Assembly (NCBI GenBank): GCA_030614945.1
Contig: JAUXAH010000033.1
Coordinates: 1 to 11,954 of the forward strand
Source of the DNA: Phycisphaerae bacterium
Lineage (GTDB): Bacteria; Planctomycetota; Phycisphaerae; Sedimentisphaerales; SG8-4
Direction: 5' to 3'
DNA: 11,954 nt
Shown here piece by piece: positions 6,874-11,954 of this stretch. Made by a program: the position numbers and the translations under genes. How positions within the stretch are numbered: the stretch's first letter is position 1; each line of letters opens with the position of its first letter. The notes beneath the pieces are model-generated. The model made no database searches and was not told the origin of the DNA. It was given only the letters and a program-made list of their open reading frames with translations.

Positions 6874-7632
6874 TCAGAGGCTTTTGCAAGGGATTATCGC
6901 TGCGTGTTCGTGTTTAAGTAACTTTGCCTTTAAGTCCTTTCCGCCTGGGGCGGAGAAGCCGCCGATTTTACCGTCGCTGCGGACTATGCGGTGGCAGGGG
7001 ATAATCAAGGGCAGTGGATTTTTAGCAAGTGCGGTGCCGACGGCTCTGGCCCCGTTAGAAATCTTCCCTTTTTGCGGTTTACGTCCCTTCGTAGAATTTC
7101 TAACGTGGCTGGCGGCGGCGGGTCGGCCTAACTTTTTCGCTAATCGCGAATAGCTTATTGTCCGGCCAAATCCGATATTTCTGCAGGCAGTTAAAACCTG
7201 TTTGGTAAATTCAGTAACTCTTTGTATAGGTAGAACGTGGGTGTATTTTGCGTTGGCTATCGTTTGTGGATTCCCGCTTGCGCGGGAATGACAAAAAGTG
7301 CGGGAATGACAGGTTGACCCCGACTCCTGCCGCAGGGGCGGGGTTGATGTGTAGTAATCCCATACAATGGGGACATCACTAAAATTTACGCGAGTCCCGC
7401 CCATCGGATGGGCTGGGCGAGTACCCTCAAAATAAGCGGTTATCTGTTCCTGGGCTGCCTTAAAGAAGGTTTTGTCGAATTGAGCGGCTTGCAGGTCTTT
7501 TAGAAGTTTCGGTTTGATTTTTTCAGGTTCCGGGCCGGGTAGGTGAGTTCGCAAGAGCCCATATTCGGTGCCGGCAAGGCCGAAATAGCCCCATTTGGTC
7601 TTGAAAATGGTATATTTTAGCGTTTTTTGCAT
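6874..7632 (-). CDS. ogt: O6-alkylguanine-DNA alkyltransferase (MGMT) with in-frame repeat insertions
   Basis: This suicide enzyme transfers alkyl groups from O6-alkylguanine in DNA to its own Cys. The active site is intact: PLIIPCHRIV with Cys 213, then GKIGGFSAPGG. The helix-turn-helix region (TISYSRLAKKLGRPAA, 158-173) and RAVGTALAKNPLP (196-208) are also typical. The protein is 252 residues, whereas the family is usually 160-180. The excess lies in visible inserts: a 9-residue period TR-PAHPMGG-TR (72-81), a 10-residue period ST-PPLRQESG-ST (96-107), the repeat-encoded CHSRTFCHSRASGNP (108-122), and 21 residues (about 174-195) splitting the usual GRPAAARAVG. All keep the frame and none introduces a stop. 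ATG at 7632 is the only sensible start; no Shine-Dalgarno is seen. Activity is uncertain because one insert falls in the DNA-binding half, but the conserved frame and active site argue against simple decay. Confidence 0.9.
   Translation of the reverse strand: MQKTLKYTIFKTKWGYFGLAGTEYGLLRTHLPGPEPEKIKPKLLKDLQAAQFDKTFFKAAQEQITAYFEGTRPAHPMGGTRVNFSDVPIVWDYYTSTPPLRQESGSTCHSRTFCHSRASGNPQTIANAKYTHVLPIQRVTEFTKQVLTACRNIGFGRTISYSRLAKKLGRPAAASHVRNSTKGRKPQKGKISNGARAVGTALAKNPLPLIIPCHRIVRSDGKIGGFSAPGGKDLKAKLLKHEHAAIIPCKSL
7046..7113. mobile_element. 63-bp palindromic insert inside ogt
   Basis: A perfect 10-bp inverted repeat, CGTTAGAAAT (7053-7062) and ATTTCTAACG (7096-7105), extends to 13 bp with one mismatch. 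Around it CTGGC occurs at 7046-7050 and again at 7109-7113, a period of exactly 63 bp, like a target duplication. Removing one period restores the family-typical GRPAAARAVG motif in the alkyltransferase. The insert adds 21 basic, glycine-rich residues. This resembles Rickettsia palindromic elements in size, symmetry and frame compatibility; homology to them is not claimed. Confidence 0.65.
7267..7311. repeat. Dispersed ATTCCCGC..GCGGGAAT repeat inside ogt (CHSR..GNP peptide)
   Basis: ATTCCCGC (7270-7277) and GCGGGAAT (7282-7289) form a perfect 8-bp hairpin with a 4-nt loop. GCGGGAATGACA occurs at 7282-7293 and again at 7300-7311, an 18-bp direct repeat that is frame-neutral. The minus strand reads CHSRTFCHSRASGNP. 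Repeats of this type, read in one or another frame as CHSR.GGNP, VIPA.AGI or similar, are known to be dispersed in many bacterial genomes and are often mis-annotated as protein. Here the repeat sits inside a real conserved gene. Confidence 0.8.
7312..7347. mobile_element. 30-bp GC-rich palindromic insert inside ogt
   Basis: GGTTGA occurs at 7312-7317 and 7342-7347, a period of 30 bp. Between them CCCCGACTCCTGC (7318-7330) and GCAGGGGCGGGG (7332-7343) form an imperfect hairpin around C7331. In protein it reads ST, then eight residues, then ST again. Length and symmetry match the neighbouring inserts; whether the 6-bp repeats are target duplications or slippage products cannot be decided here. 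Confidence 0.5.
7390..7422. mobile_element. 27-bp GC-rich palindromic insert inside ogt
   Basis: GCGAGT occurs at 7390-7395 and 7417-7422, a period of 27 bp. The core at 7399-7413 is GCCCATC, G, GATGGGC, a perfect 7-bp hairpin that extends to 10 bp with one mismatch. In protein it duplicates Thr-Arg and adds PAHPMGG after YFEG, where the family normally goes straight on to the strand here read as VNFSDVP. Confidence 0.55.
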
Positions 7633-7657
7633 TTTTTGCTTATGATTCGGTGTTCAC

Positions 7658-7690
7658 CCAGCCCCTCGCCCCGCCCCTCCGAGGGGCTGG
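7658..7690. repeat. GC-rich hairpin upstream of ogt
   Basis: CCAGCCCCTCG (7658-7668) and CGAGGGGCTGG (7680-7690) form a perfect 11-bp stem around an 11-nt loop containing CCCCGCCCC. No T-tract follows on either strand, so it is not a standard intrinsic terminator. The CCCGCCC word in the loop and the overall style link it to the palindromic inserts in the neighbouring ogt gene and to the hairpin before gmk. Confidence 0.6.
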
Positions 7691-7798
7691 TCAAGGATGG
7701 GCGGGGTTCAAAAATATTATCTAATGGGTCAAATTAGTTGACGCAAGGGCAAAATTTTGTTAGTAATAATAGTTTTTATGAAAAATGGCATTTAGGTT

Positions 7799-7915
7799 AT
7801 CAGGCTACCAGGTTATCAGGTAGTGGGCATCAGGCTATCAGGACATCAGGTAGGTTTTCCTGATACCCTGATTTGCTGATATCCTGCACTCTGATTTCCT
7901 GATGCGCTGATATCC
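7799..7915. repeat. Mirrored array of ATCAGG and CCTGAT words before pheA
   Basis: The left half carries ATCAGG five times (starting 7799, 7815, 7829, 7837, 7845), spaced 8-16 bp. The right half carries CCTGAT at 7859, 7867 and 7898 with further CTGATAT and CTGATTT variants. The halves are reverse complements in vocabulary, so many alternative hairpins are possible; the closest is 7845-7850 with 7859-7864 around an 8-nt loop. It ends about 20 bp before the pheA ATG and lies in its probable leader. No function is established. Confidence 0.65.
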
Positions 7916-7935
7916 ATGGTGGTAGTATTTGATTT

Positions 7936-9006
7936 ATGTCTCTTGAAGAATTGAGGAACCGAATTGACGAGCTTGACCATCAGCTTGTGAAGCTGCTCAA
8001 TGAGCGTGCGCGAGTTGTCGTGGAGATAGGGAAGCTGAAAGACAAAACCGGCGGACAGGTTTACGCACCGGACCGTGAAAAAGAGGTTTTTGCGAGGATT
8101 GCCGAGGCCAATAAGGGTCCGCTTCCGGACAAGTGCCTTGTGGCTATCTGGCGTGAGTTGATGAGCGGCTCTTTTGTTCTGGAAAGGCCATTGCGAATCG
8201 GTTATCTTGGTCCTGGCGGCAGCTTCAGCCACACCGCAGCTATGCTCAAGTTTGGCCAGAGTGTTGAATATGAGCCGCTGGCTGATATCAGGAGTATCTT
8301 TGATGAAGTAGGCAAGGGTCATTGCGATTTGGGGCTTGTGCCGATAGAGAACAGTACCGGCGGCGGCGTAATAGAGACGCTTGATGCGCTGATAGATTCG
8401 GACGTGAAGATATGCTCCGAGGTTCTGATGGCTATTCACCATAATCTTTTAGGCAATTGTCCACTGGAAGAAATCGAGAAGATTTACTCAAAGCCGGAGG
8501 TATTCGCCCAGTGCCGGAACTGGCTAAGCGCCACTTTTAAGGAGGCGCAAACTGTCCCCGTTGCCTCGACTGCGAAGGCGGCTCAAATGGCGGCTGACGA
8601 GCTGAACGCCGCAGCGATTGGTTCCAGCGTTGCTGCGGAGTTGTATGGTCTGAAAGTTGTCTGCGAAAATATTGAGGATATTGCTAATAATATAACGAGA
8701 TTTCTGGTGGTCAGCTGCGAGGATGCAAAGCCGACCGGTGAGGATAAGACCGCTGTATTGTTTAGCACCGCTCATAAGGCCGGTGCCCTGGCTGATGTGC
8801 TTGAAGTTTTCAAGCGATACAACATTAATCTGACCAATATAGAGTCCAGGCCGAGCAAGAAAAGGCAGTGGGAGTACTATTTCTTCGTGGATTTTGTAGG
8901 GCACAGGACGGAGAAACAAGTTCAAGAGGGACTGGAGAAGGCCCGTGAGTATTGTCTGCAGCTTTCGGTATTGGGCAGTTTCCCGAGAGCAACAGAATTG
9001 CTTTGA
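7936..9006 (+). CDS. pheA: Bifunctional chorismate mutase / prephenate dehydratase (P-protein)
   Basis: This enzyme carries out the two steps from chorismate to phenylpyruvate in phenylalanine synthesis. Residues 1-85 are an AroQ-type chorismate mutase (ELRNRIDELDHQLVKLLNER, then IGKLK and the helix ending WRELMSGS). Residues about 86-262 are prephenate dehydratase, with GPGGSFSHTAA (92-102), PIENSTGG (136-143) and NNITRF (251-256). A C-terminal ACT domain (about 273-350) has GALADVL (283-289) and ESRP (303-306), the phenylalanine-binding signatures, so feedback inhibition by phenylalanine is expected. The length of 356 residues is normal. ATG 7936 has no Shine-Dalgarno and no in-frame alternative that keeps the mutase start. 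tpiA begins 28 bp downstream, so co-transcription is likely. The leader contains the ATCAGG/CCTGAT array rather than a recognisable phenylalanine attenuator. Confidence 0.96.
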   Translation: MSLEELRNRIDELDHQLVKLLNERARVVVEIGKLKDKTGGQVYAPDREKEVFARIAEANKGPLPDKCLVAIWRELMSGSFVLERPLRIGYLGPGGSFSHTAAMLKFGQSVEYEPLADIRSIFDEVGKGHCDLGLVPIENSTGGGVIETLDALIDSDVKICSEVLMAIHHNLLGNCPLEEIEKIYSKPEVFAQCRNWLSATFKEAQTVPVASTAKAAQMAADELNAAAIGSSVAAELYGLKVVCENIEDIANNITRFLVVSCEDAKPTGEDKTAVLFSTAHKAGALADVLEVFKRYNINLTNIESRPSKKRQWEYYFFVDFVGHRTEKQVQEGLEKAREYCLQLSVLGSFPRATELL

Positions 9007-9034
9007 CGGTTAGACGGTGAAAAAGGAGAGTTTT

Positions 9035-9796
9035 ATGAGAAAGCCGTTTGTGGCTGGTAACTGGAAGATGAACACCGACAGTCACACCAGCATAGGTCTG
9101 GCTGAGAGTATTGTTTCCGGGTCTTTAGAGACGGCGGGCCAGAGCGTTAGCGTAGCGGTCTGTCCGCCCTTTGTTTATCTTCAGGCCGTGGCCAAGGCCC
9201 TCAGCGCATCGAGCATTGCCGTCGGTGCGCAGGATATTTACATAGAGAGTCAAGGTGCTTTTACCGGCGAGATAAGTGCGTCGATGCTAAAAGATATTGG
9301 CTGTACCTATGCCCTGTGCGGTCATTCGGAGCGTCGGCACGTGATCGGTGAGACTGACGAGCTGATAAATAAAAAAGTTGCTGCTGCTATTGGGGGTGGA
9401 CTTTTGCCGATATTGTGTGTGGGTGAGCTACTTGCCGAGCGAGAGGCCTCCCAGACAAACGAGGTGGTGACCCGTCAGATAAAGAATTGTCTGTCCGGCT
9501 TAAGTGTGGAGAAGGTATCAGCGGTAACCATAGCTTATGAGCCGGTCTGGGCTATTGGGACAGGGCTGACAGCAACGCCCCAGCAGGCCCAGGAGGCGCA
9601 CGATTTTGTACGAAAGCTGCTGCTTCAGATGTATGATGCCCAACTGGCTGAGGAAATTCGGATTCTCTACGGCGGTTCGGTAAAGCCGGGCAACGCAGGG
9701 GACTTGATGGCCGAGCAGGATATAGACGGTCTGCTGGTGGGCGGGGCAAGTTTGAGTGCGGATGATTTCACAGCGATAATTCAGGCAGCAGCATAA
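9035..9796 (+). CDS. tpiA: Triosephosphate isomerase
   Basis: This cytosolic enzyme interconverts dihydroxyacetone phosphate and glyceraldehyde 3-phosphate. The 253-residue protein has every catalytic landmark: NWKMN with Asn 9 and Lys 11, CGHSERR with His 97, AYEPVWAIGTG with Glu 169 and the flexible loop, and the phosphate-binding YGGSV (212-216) and GLLVGGASL (232-240). I chose ATG 9035 because AAGGAG (9023-9028) lies 6 nt upstream and MRKPFVAGNWKMN matches the family; the GTG at 9017 would add six residues and place the ribosome site inside the gene. It follows pheA by 28 bp and leads into secG, a tpiA-secG neighbourhood common in many bacteria. Confidence 0.97.
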   Translation: MRKPFVAGNWKMNTDSHTSIGLAESIVSGSLETAGQSVSVAVCPPFVYLQAVAKALSASSIAVGAQDIYIESQGAFTGEISASMLKDIGCTYALCGHSERRHVIGETDELINKKVAAAIGGGLLPILCVGELLAEREASQTNEVVTRQIKNCLSGLSVEKVSAVTIAYEPVWAIGTGLTATPQQAQEAHDFVRKLLLQMYDAQLAEEIRILYGGSVKPGNAGDLMAEQDIDGLLVGGASLSADDFTAIIQAAA

Positions 9797-9797
9797 T

Positions 9798-9828
9798 TAG
9801 CGTATAGCGTATAGCGTGTAGCGTATAG
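9798..9828. repeat. 7-bp tandem repeat (TAGCGTA) between tpiA and secG
   Basis: Four consecutive copies of TAGCGTA (third copy TAGCGTG) plus a partial fifth fill 9798-9828, starting 2 bp after the tpiA stop. A complementary CGCTA at 9840-9844 could pair with one unit to form a small hairpin before the secG ribosome site. The period and near-perfect copies suggest replication slippage. No function is known. Confidence 0.8.
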
Positions 9829-9862
9829 TTTTTCCTGTTCGCTATTTGTAAGGGGAACGAAT

Positions 9863-10273
9863 ATGACTGTTTTTCCATTGTTGGCGGCAAGTTTTATTAT
9901 AAAGGTTGTCGCCGTCATTTTCCTTATTTGCTCCTTGGCACTGATTCTAATCATTTTGATTCAGAAGGGTAGAGGTGGCGGTTTAAGTGCGGCATTTGGC
10001 GGCGGTATGGCAAGCGGGATTTTGGGTTCTAAGACCGGAGATTTTTTGACGTGGGTTACAATAGTGCTGGTGGGTATATTTCTGACTCTTGCGGTGGTAG
10101 TGGCTAAGTTCTACAAACCGGCTGTCAGTGATTTTGGCGGCGGTGCATCTCGGCGGACATCCCTTCCCACAGAACGACCGCAAAGCTCGGAGCTGCCGCC
10201 TCTGATTGACGAGATTGGTGTTACGACCAGCGATACAAACGAACCTGGTGATGCAAATTCATTCGGCGGCTAA
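9863..10273 (+). CDS. secG: Preprotein translocase subunit SecG
   Basis: SecG is the small accessory subunit of the SecYEG channel. Two membrane helices (about 12-33 and 62-82) flank the hallmark cytosolic loop LIQKGRGGGLSAAFGGG (32-48). This is the family signature, so the call is firm. The protein is longer than E. coli SecG (136 against 110 residues) because of a polar Ser/Thr/Asp-rich tail (about 88-136), probably disordered. ATG 9863 follows AAGGGGA with about 6 nt spacing. It is separated from tpiA by a 66-bp spacer containing the TAGCGTA tandem repeat and from yicC by 71 bp, in which I see no terminator. Confidence 0.94.
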   Translation: MTVFPLLAASFIIKVVAVIFLICSLALILIILIQKGRGGGLSAAFGGGMASGILGSKTGDFLTWVTIVLVGIFLTLAVVVAKFYKPAVSDFGGGASRRTSLPTERPQSSELPPLIDEIGVTTSDTNEPGDANSFGG

Positions 10274-10344
10274 AGGGAAATTTTCACAAGCGCAGATAAA
10301 ATGGCTGCATGCGCAGGTGCATTTAGCTTGAAAGCGTGGTGGCT

Positions 10345-11229
10345 ATGATAAGTAGTATGACCGGATATGGAGACGCAGAGGGCCAGCTCAATGGTGTAAC
10401 GTACGCGGTGGAAATCAGGACGGTCAACAACCGTTATTTCAAGGCCAGTATAAGATTGCCGGACTCGATGGCGTTTCTGGAAGACGATATTGAAAAGCTT
10501 CTGCGAGGAAATTTGTCACGCGGGACGGTAAATTACGTGCTTCGGCTCAAAAATGTATCGGCGAATGTGCTCTTTGATATAGACGAGGCGGCCTTGCAGG
10601 CATATATGGAAAGATTAAGCCGTATTGCCTCTTCGGCCGATATGAAATGCCCGATTGATGTTGGCGGCTTGCTTAACTTGCCCGGAATTATTCGGCCGAC
10701 ATCGCCAGATGAAGAAGTGGCAGGGCAAGTTAAGGAGATGGTTTTAAGTATTACGCAAGATGCGATGGAGAAGCTCAAACAAATGCGTGCTGCCGAAGGA
10801 ACTGCTCTCAAAAATGATTTGAAGAAGCACTGCAGAGCGATAGAGCAGGACCTTGAGCGGGTACGTGCTCGCGGTACGGCTGTTGTGCAGGGATATGCAA
10901 AGAGACTAAAGAAGAGGGTCGATGAGCTGCTCGCTAGCGCAAAACTGAAATTGGATGATGAAACGCTTGCCAGAGAAGTGGCGATTTTTGCCGACAGGTC
11001 GGATATATCTGAGGAGATTGCTCGATTGGGTTCGCATTTGCAGCAGTTACTCCAGAGTTGTCGGGGGCGTGGTCAGGCAGGGCGGAGGTTAGACTTTATC
11101 AGCCAGGAGATGCTCAGAGAAGCTAATACCATTGCCAGCAAGGCGTCCGATATTGAGATTATCCGCTGTGTGGTCGATATAAAATGCCGGATAGACCGAA
11201 TTAAAGAACAGGTTCAGAATATAGAGTGA
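10345..11229 (+). CDS. yicC: YicC-family endoribonuclease
   Basis: A 294-residue YicC protein. The N-terminal domain opens with the family hallmark MISSMTGYG and continues VEIRTVNNRYFKASIRLP. The C-terminal DUF1732-type part ends in the diagnostic GRRLDFISQEMLREANTIAS, followed by RIKEQVQNIE. A coiled, charged middle section (about 130-210) is normal. E. coli YicC has been reported as an endoribonuclease acting on RyhB small RNA; the biological substrate here is unknown. I chose ATG 10345 since MISSMTGYG is the conserved start; two GTG codons at 10336 and 10339 just upstream are in frame but less likely. The yicC-gmk-rpoZ order that follows is widely conserved and suggests one transcript. Confidence 0.94.
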   Translation: MISSMTGYGDAEGQLNGVTYAVEIRTVNNRYFKASIRLPDSMAFLEDDIEKLLRGNLSRGTVNYVLRLKNVSANVLFDIDEAALQAYMERLSRIASSADMKCPIDVGGLLNLPGIIRPTSPDEEVAGQVKEMVLSITQDAMEKLKQMRAAEGTALKNDLKKHCRAIEQDLERVRARGTAVVQGYAKRLKKRVDELLASAKLKLDDETLAREVAIFADRSDISEEIARLGSHLQQLLQSCRGRGQAGRRLDFISQEMLREANTIASKASDIEIIRCVVDIKCRIDRIKEQVQNIE

Positions 11230-11243
11230 GGGCCCCGATTTTG

Positions 11244-11287
11244 TCCCGCCCCAATTAGGCGTGAGCCTAAGCTCAATTGGTGCGGGA
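11244..11287. repeat. Hairpin element between yicC and gmk
   Basis: TCCCGCCCCAATT (11244-11256) and AATTGGTGCGGGA (11275-11287) pair over 13 positions with one mismatch. The loop contains a second small stem, AGGC (11257-11260) with GCCT (11265-11268) around GTGA. It ends 30 bp before the gmk ATG. There is no T-tract, so it is not a classical terminator. GTCCCGCCC also occurs in the 27-bp insert of ogt (7394-7402), suggesting membership of the same palindrome family. A processing or translational role in the gmk leader is also possible. Confidence 0.6.
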
Positions 11288-11317
11288 TTGCAAAAAGGGA
11301 ACCTTAAGGTAAGCCTG

Positions 11318-11899
11318 ATGAGCGAGACAAAGAGTAGAAAAGGCAAAGTGGTGATAGTTAGCGGCCCGTCCGGGGTTGGCAAGAGCACTATCTGCAAAGA
11401 GGTGGTTAAGCGGCTGAATAATGTTTGTCTTAGCATCTCGGTTACTACCCGGCCGAGGAGCGAAGCCGAAATTGATGGCGAGGATTATTGGTTTATATCG
11501 GAGAGGGAGTTTCAAGAACGGGTTGATAAGGGCTTGCTGCTGGAATATGCCGAGGTGTTCGGCCATCTATACGGGACGCCGAAGGACAAAGTTGATGCGG
11601 CGCTGCAGGCCGGAAAGAGCGTTATTTTGGAAATCGACGTTCAAGGTGCCAAACAGGCAAAGAGGGTATATCGGGATATGGTAATGATTTTTATTCTTGC
11701 GCCGAGTCAGAAGGAATTAGCGGAGCGCATGAAACTTAGAGGCAGAGAAGACATTGAAACAGCGCAAGAAAGATTGAACGAAGCAAGCAGTGAAATTGCT
11801 GCTGCCTGGCAATATTATGAACATATGGTTATAAACAGCGATTTGCAGCAGGCAGTGGGCGAGGTGATACAAATTATCCAGCAGAGCGGAGAAAAATAA
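11318..11899 (+). CDS. gmk: Guanylate kinase
   Basis: Gmk phosphorylates GMP to GDP with ATP, in purine nucleotide synthesis and recycling. The 193-residue protein has the P-loop GPSGVGKST (16-24), the GMP-binding SVTTRPRSEAEIDGEDYWF region, VFGHLYGTP and ILEIDVQGAKQ. I chose ATG 11318, preceded by AAGG (11306-11309) at a suitable distance and giving MSETKSRKGKVVIVSGPSG. The in-frame GTG at 11261 would start inside the loop of the hairpin at 11244-11287 and add 19 residues with no family match. The stop TAA at 11897-11899 shares its last base with the ATG of rpoZ, so the two are translationally linked. Confidence 0.96.
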   Translation: MSETKSRKGKVVIVSGPSGVGKSTICKEVVKRLNNVCLSISVTTRPRSEAEIDGEDYWFISEREFQERVDKGLLLEYAEVFGHLYGTPKDKVDAALQAGKSVILEIDVQGAKQAKRVYRDMVMIFILAPSQKELAERMKLRGREDIETAQERLNEASSEIAAAWQYYEHMVINSDLQQAVGEVIQIIQQSGEK

Positions 11900-11954
11900 T
11901 GATAGAGGAGCTCAAGAGCACTGACCTAATCAACAAAGTTGGCGGTAGATTCAA
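11899..11954 (+). CDS. rpoZ: RNA polymerase omega subunit, N-terminal fragment
   Basis: The frame opens with ATG overlapping the gmk stop (TAATG) and runs off the right edge after 18 complete codons, reading MIEELKSTDLINKVGGRF. The pattern of an acidic start, a short helix, then K.GGRF matches the beginning of RpoZ (compare VEKIGNRF in E. coli), and gmk-rpoZ is one of the most conserved neighbour pairs in bacteria. Omega helps fold and assemble the beta-prime subunit. With so little sequence the call leans on context. Confidence 0.78.
   Translation, partial: MIEELKSTDLINKVGGRF

Larger units (their letters stand above)
7633..7935. other. 303-bp non-coding spacer between divergent ogt and pheA
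   Basis: No gene is supported here. From left to right it holds a GC-rich hairpin (7658-7690), a copy of GATGGGCGGG (7696-7705) that also occurs in the 27-bp insert of ogt, an AT-rich stretch (about 7709-7795) that probably contains the divergent promoters, and a mirrored ATCAGG/CCTGAT array (7799-7915). A TTGACG at 7738-7743 could be a -35 for pheA, but only TAGTAA is found 17 bp downstream. No tRNA, T-box or obvious attenuator was found. Confidence 0.5.

Noticed and set aside
6940..6954. TCCGCC / GGCGGA palindrome near the 3' end of ogt
   Set aside because: It encodes the conserved GGFSAPGG region at the normal family position, so it is ordinary codon use and not another insert.
7658..7690. 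GC-rich hairpin as an intrinsic terminator
   Set aside because: No T-tract on either side, and it lies upstream of both flanking genes, where a terminator would have no gene to end.
7738..7766. TTGACG with TAGTAA 17 bp later as a pheA promoter
   Set aside because: The -10 matches only three of six consensus bases; the -35 alone is not enough in an AT-rich spacer.
7785..7823. Twelve-codon ORF (MAFRLSGYQVIR) as a possible pheA leader peptide
   Set aside because: Only one Phe codon, and the following repeats do not form a terminator with a T-run, so there is no support for attenuation.
7799..7915. CRISPR-like array
   Set aside because: The repeated units are only 6 bp with irregular 8-16 bp spacing and switch orientation midway; there are no repeats of 24-40 bp and no cas genes.
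7846..8442. Long minus-strand ORF of 198 codons opposite pheA
   Set aside because: It is the antisense of the strongly conserved chorismate mutase/prephenate dehydratase gene; it has no recognisable domain and partly reads through the repeat array.

Overview
The window is chromosomal core sequence of moderate GC with compact, mostly housekeeping genes. It most resembles a planctomycete of the Phycisphaerae type. The run tpiA-secG-yicC-gmk-rpoZ, the cdaA-ybbR pair and the scarcity of Shine-Dalgarno sequences before several starts fit that group. This placement is inference from gene order and style; there is no rRNA or other marker here.

Layout. (1) 2-2188, plus strand: the tail of a small, possibly lipid-anchored protein, then cdaA (c-di-AMP synthase) and its YbbR-domain partner. 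(2) 2142-5968, minus strand: a membrane protein and a small XRE regulator (overlapping, AT-rich, with a good promoter/operator), then der (ribosome-assembly GTPase) and a CstA-family transporter whose 3' end overlaps the ybbR gene convergently. (3) 6149-6850, plus: a zinc-ribbon/bacterial-PH membrane protein. (4) 6874-7632, minus: an O6-alkylguanine-DNA alkyltransferase (ogt) gene carrying several in-frame palindromic insertions. (5) 7936-11954, plus: pheA, tpiA, secG, yicC, gmk and the start of rpoZ, closely spaced and probably mostly co-transcribed.

Most noteworthy: the ogt gene has been enlarged by at least three short palindromic inserts, each bounded by 5-6 bp direct repeats and each a multiple of 3 in length. 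It also carries a copy of the widespread repeat that reads CHSR..GNP in protein. The active-site PCHR and the reading frame survive. Similar GC-rich palindromes with a CCCGCCC core lie upstream of ogt and between yicC and gmk. This suggests a family of miniature palindromic elements that tolerates, or targets, coding sequence, comparable in style to Rickettsia palindromic elements. In addition, the spacers before cdaA, der, pheA and secG are built of short degenerate tandem words, a different word in each. No CRISPR array, integrase, transposase, tRNA or rRNA was seen.
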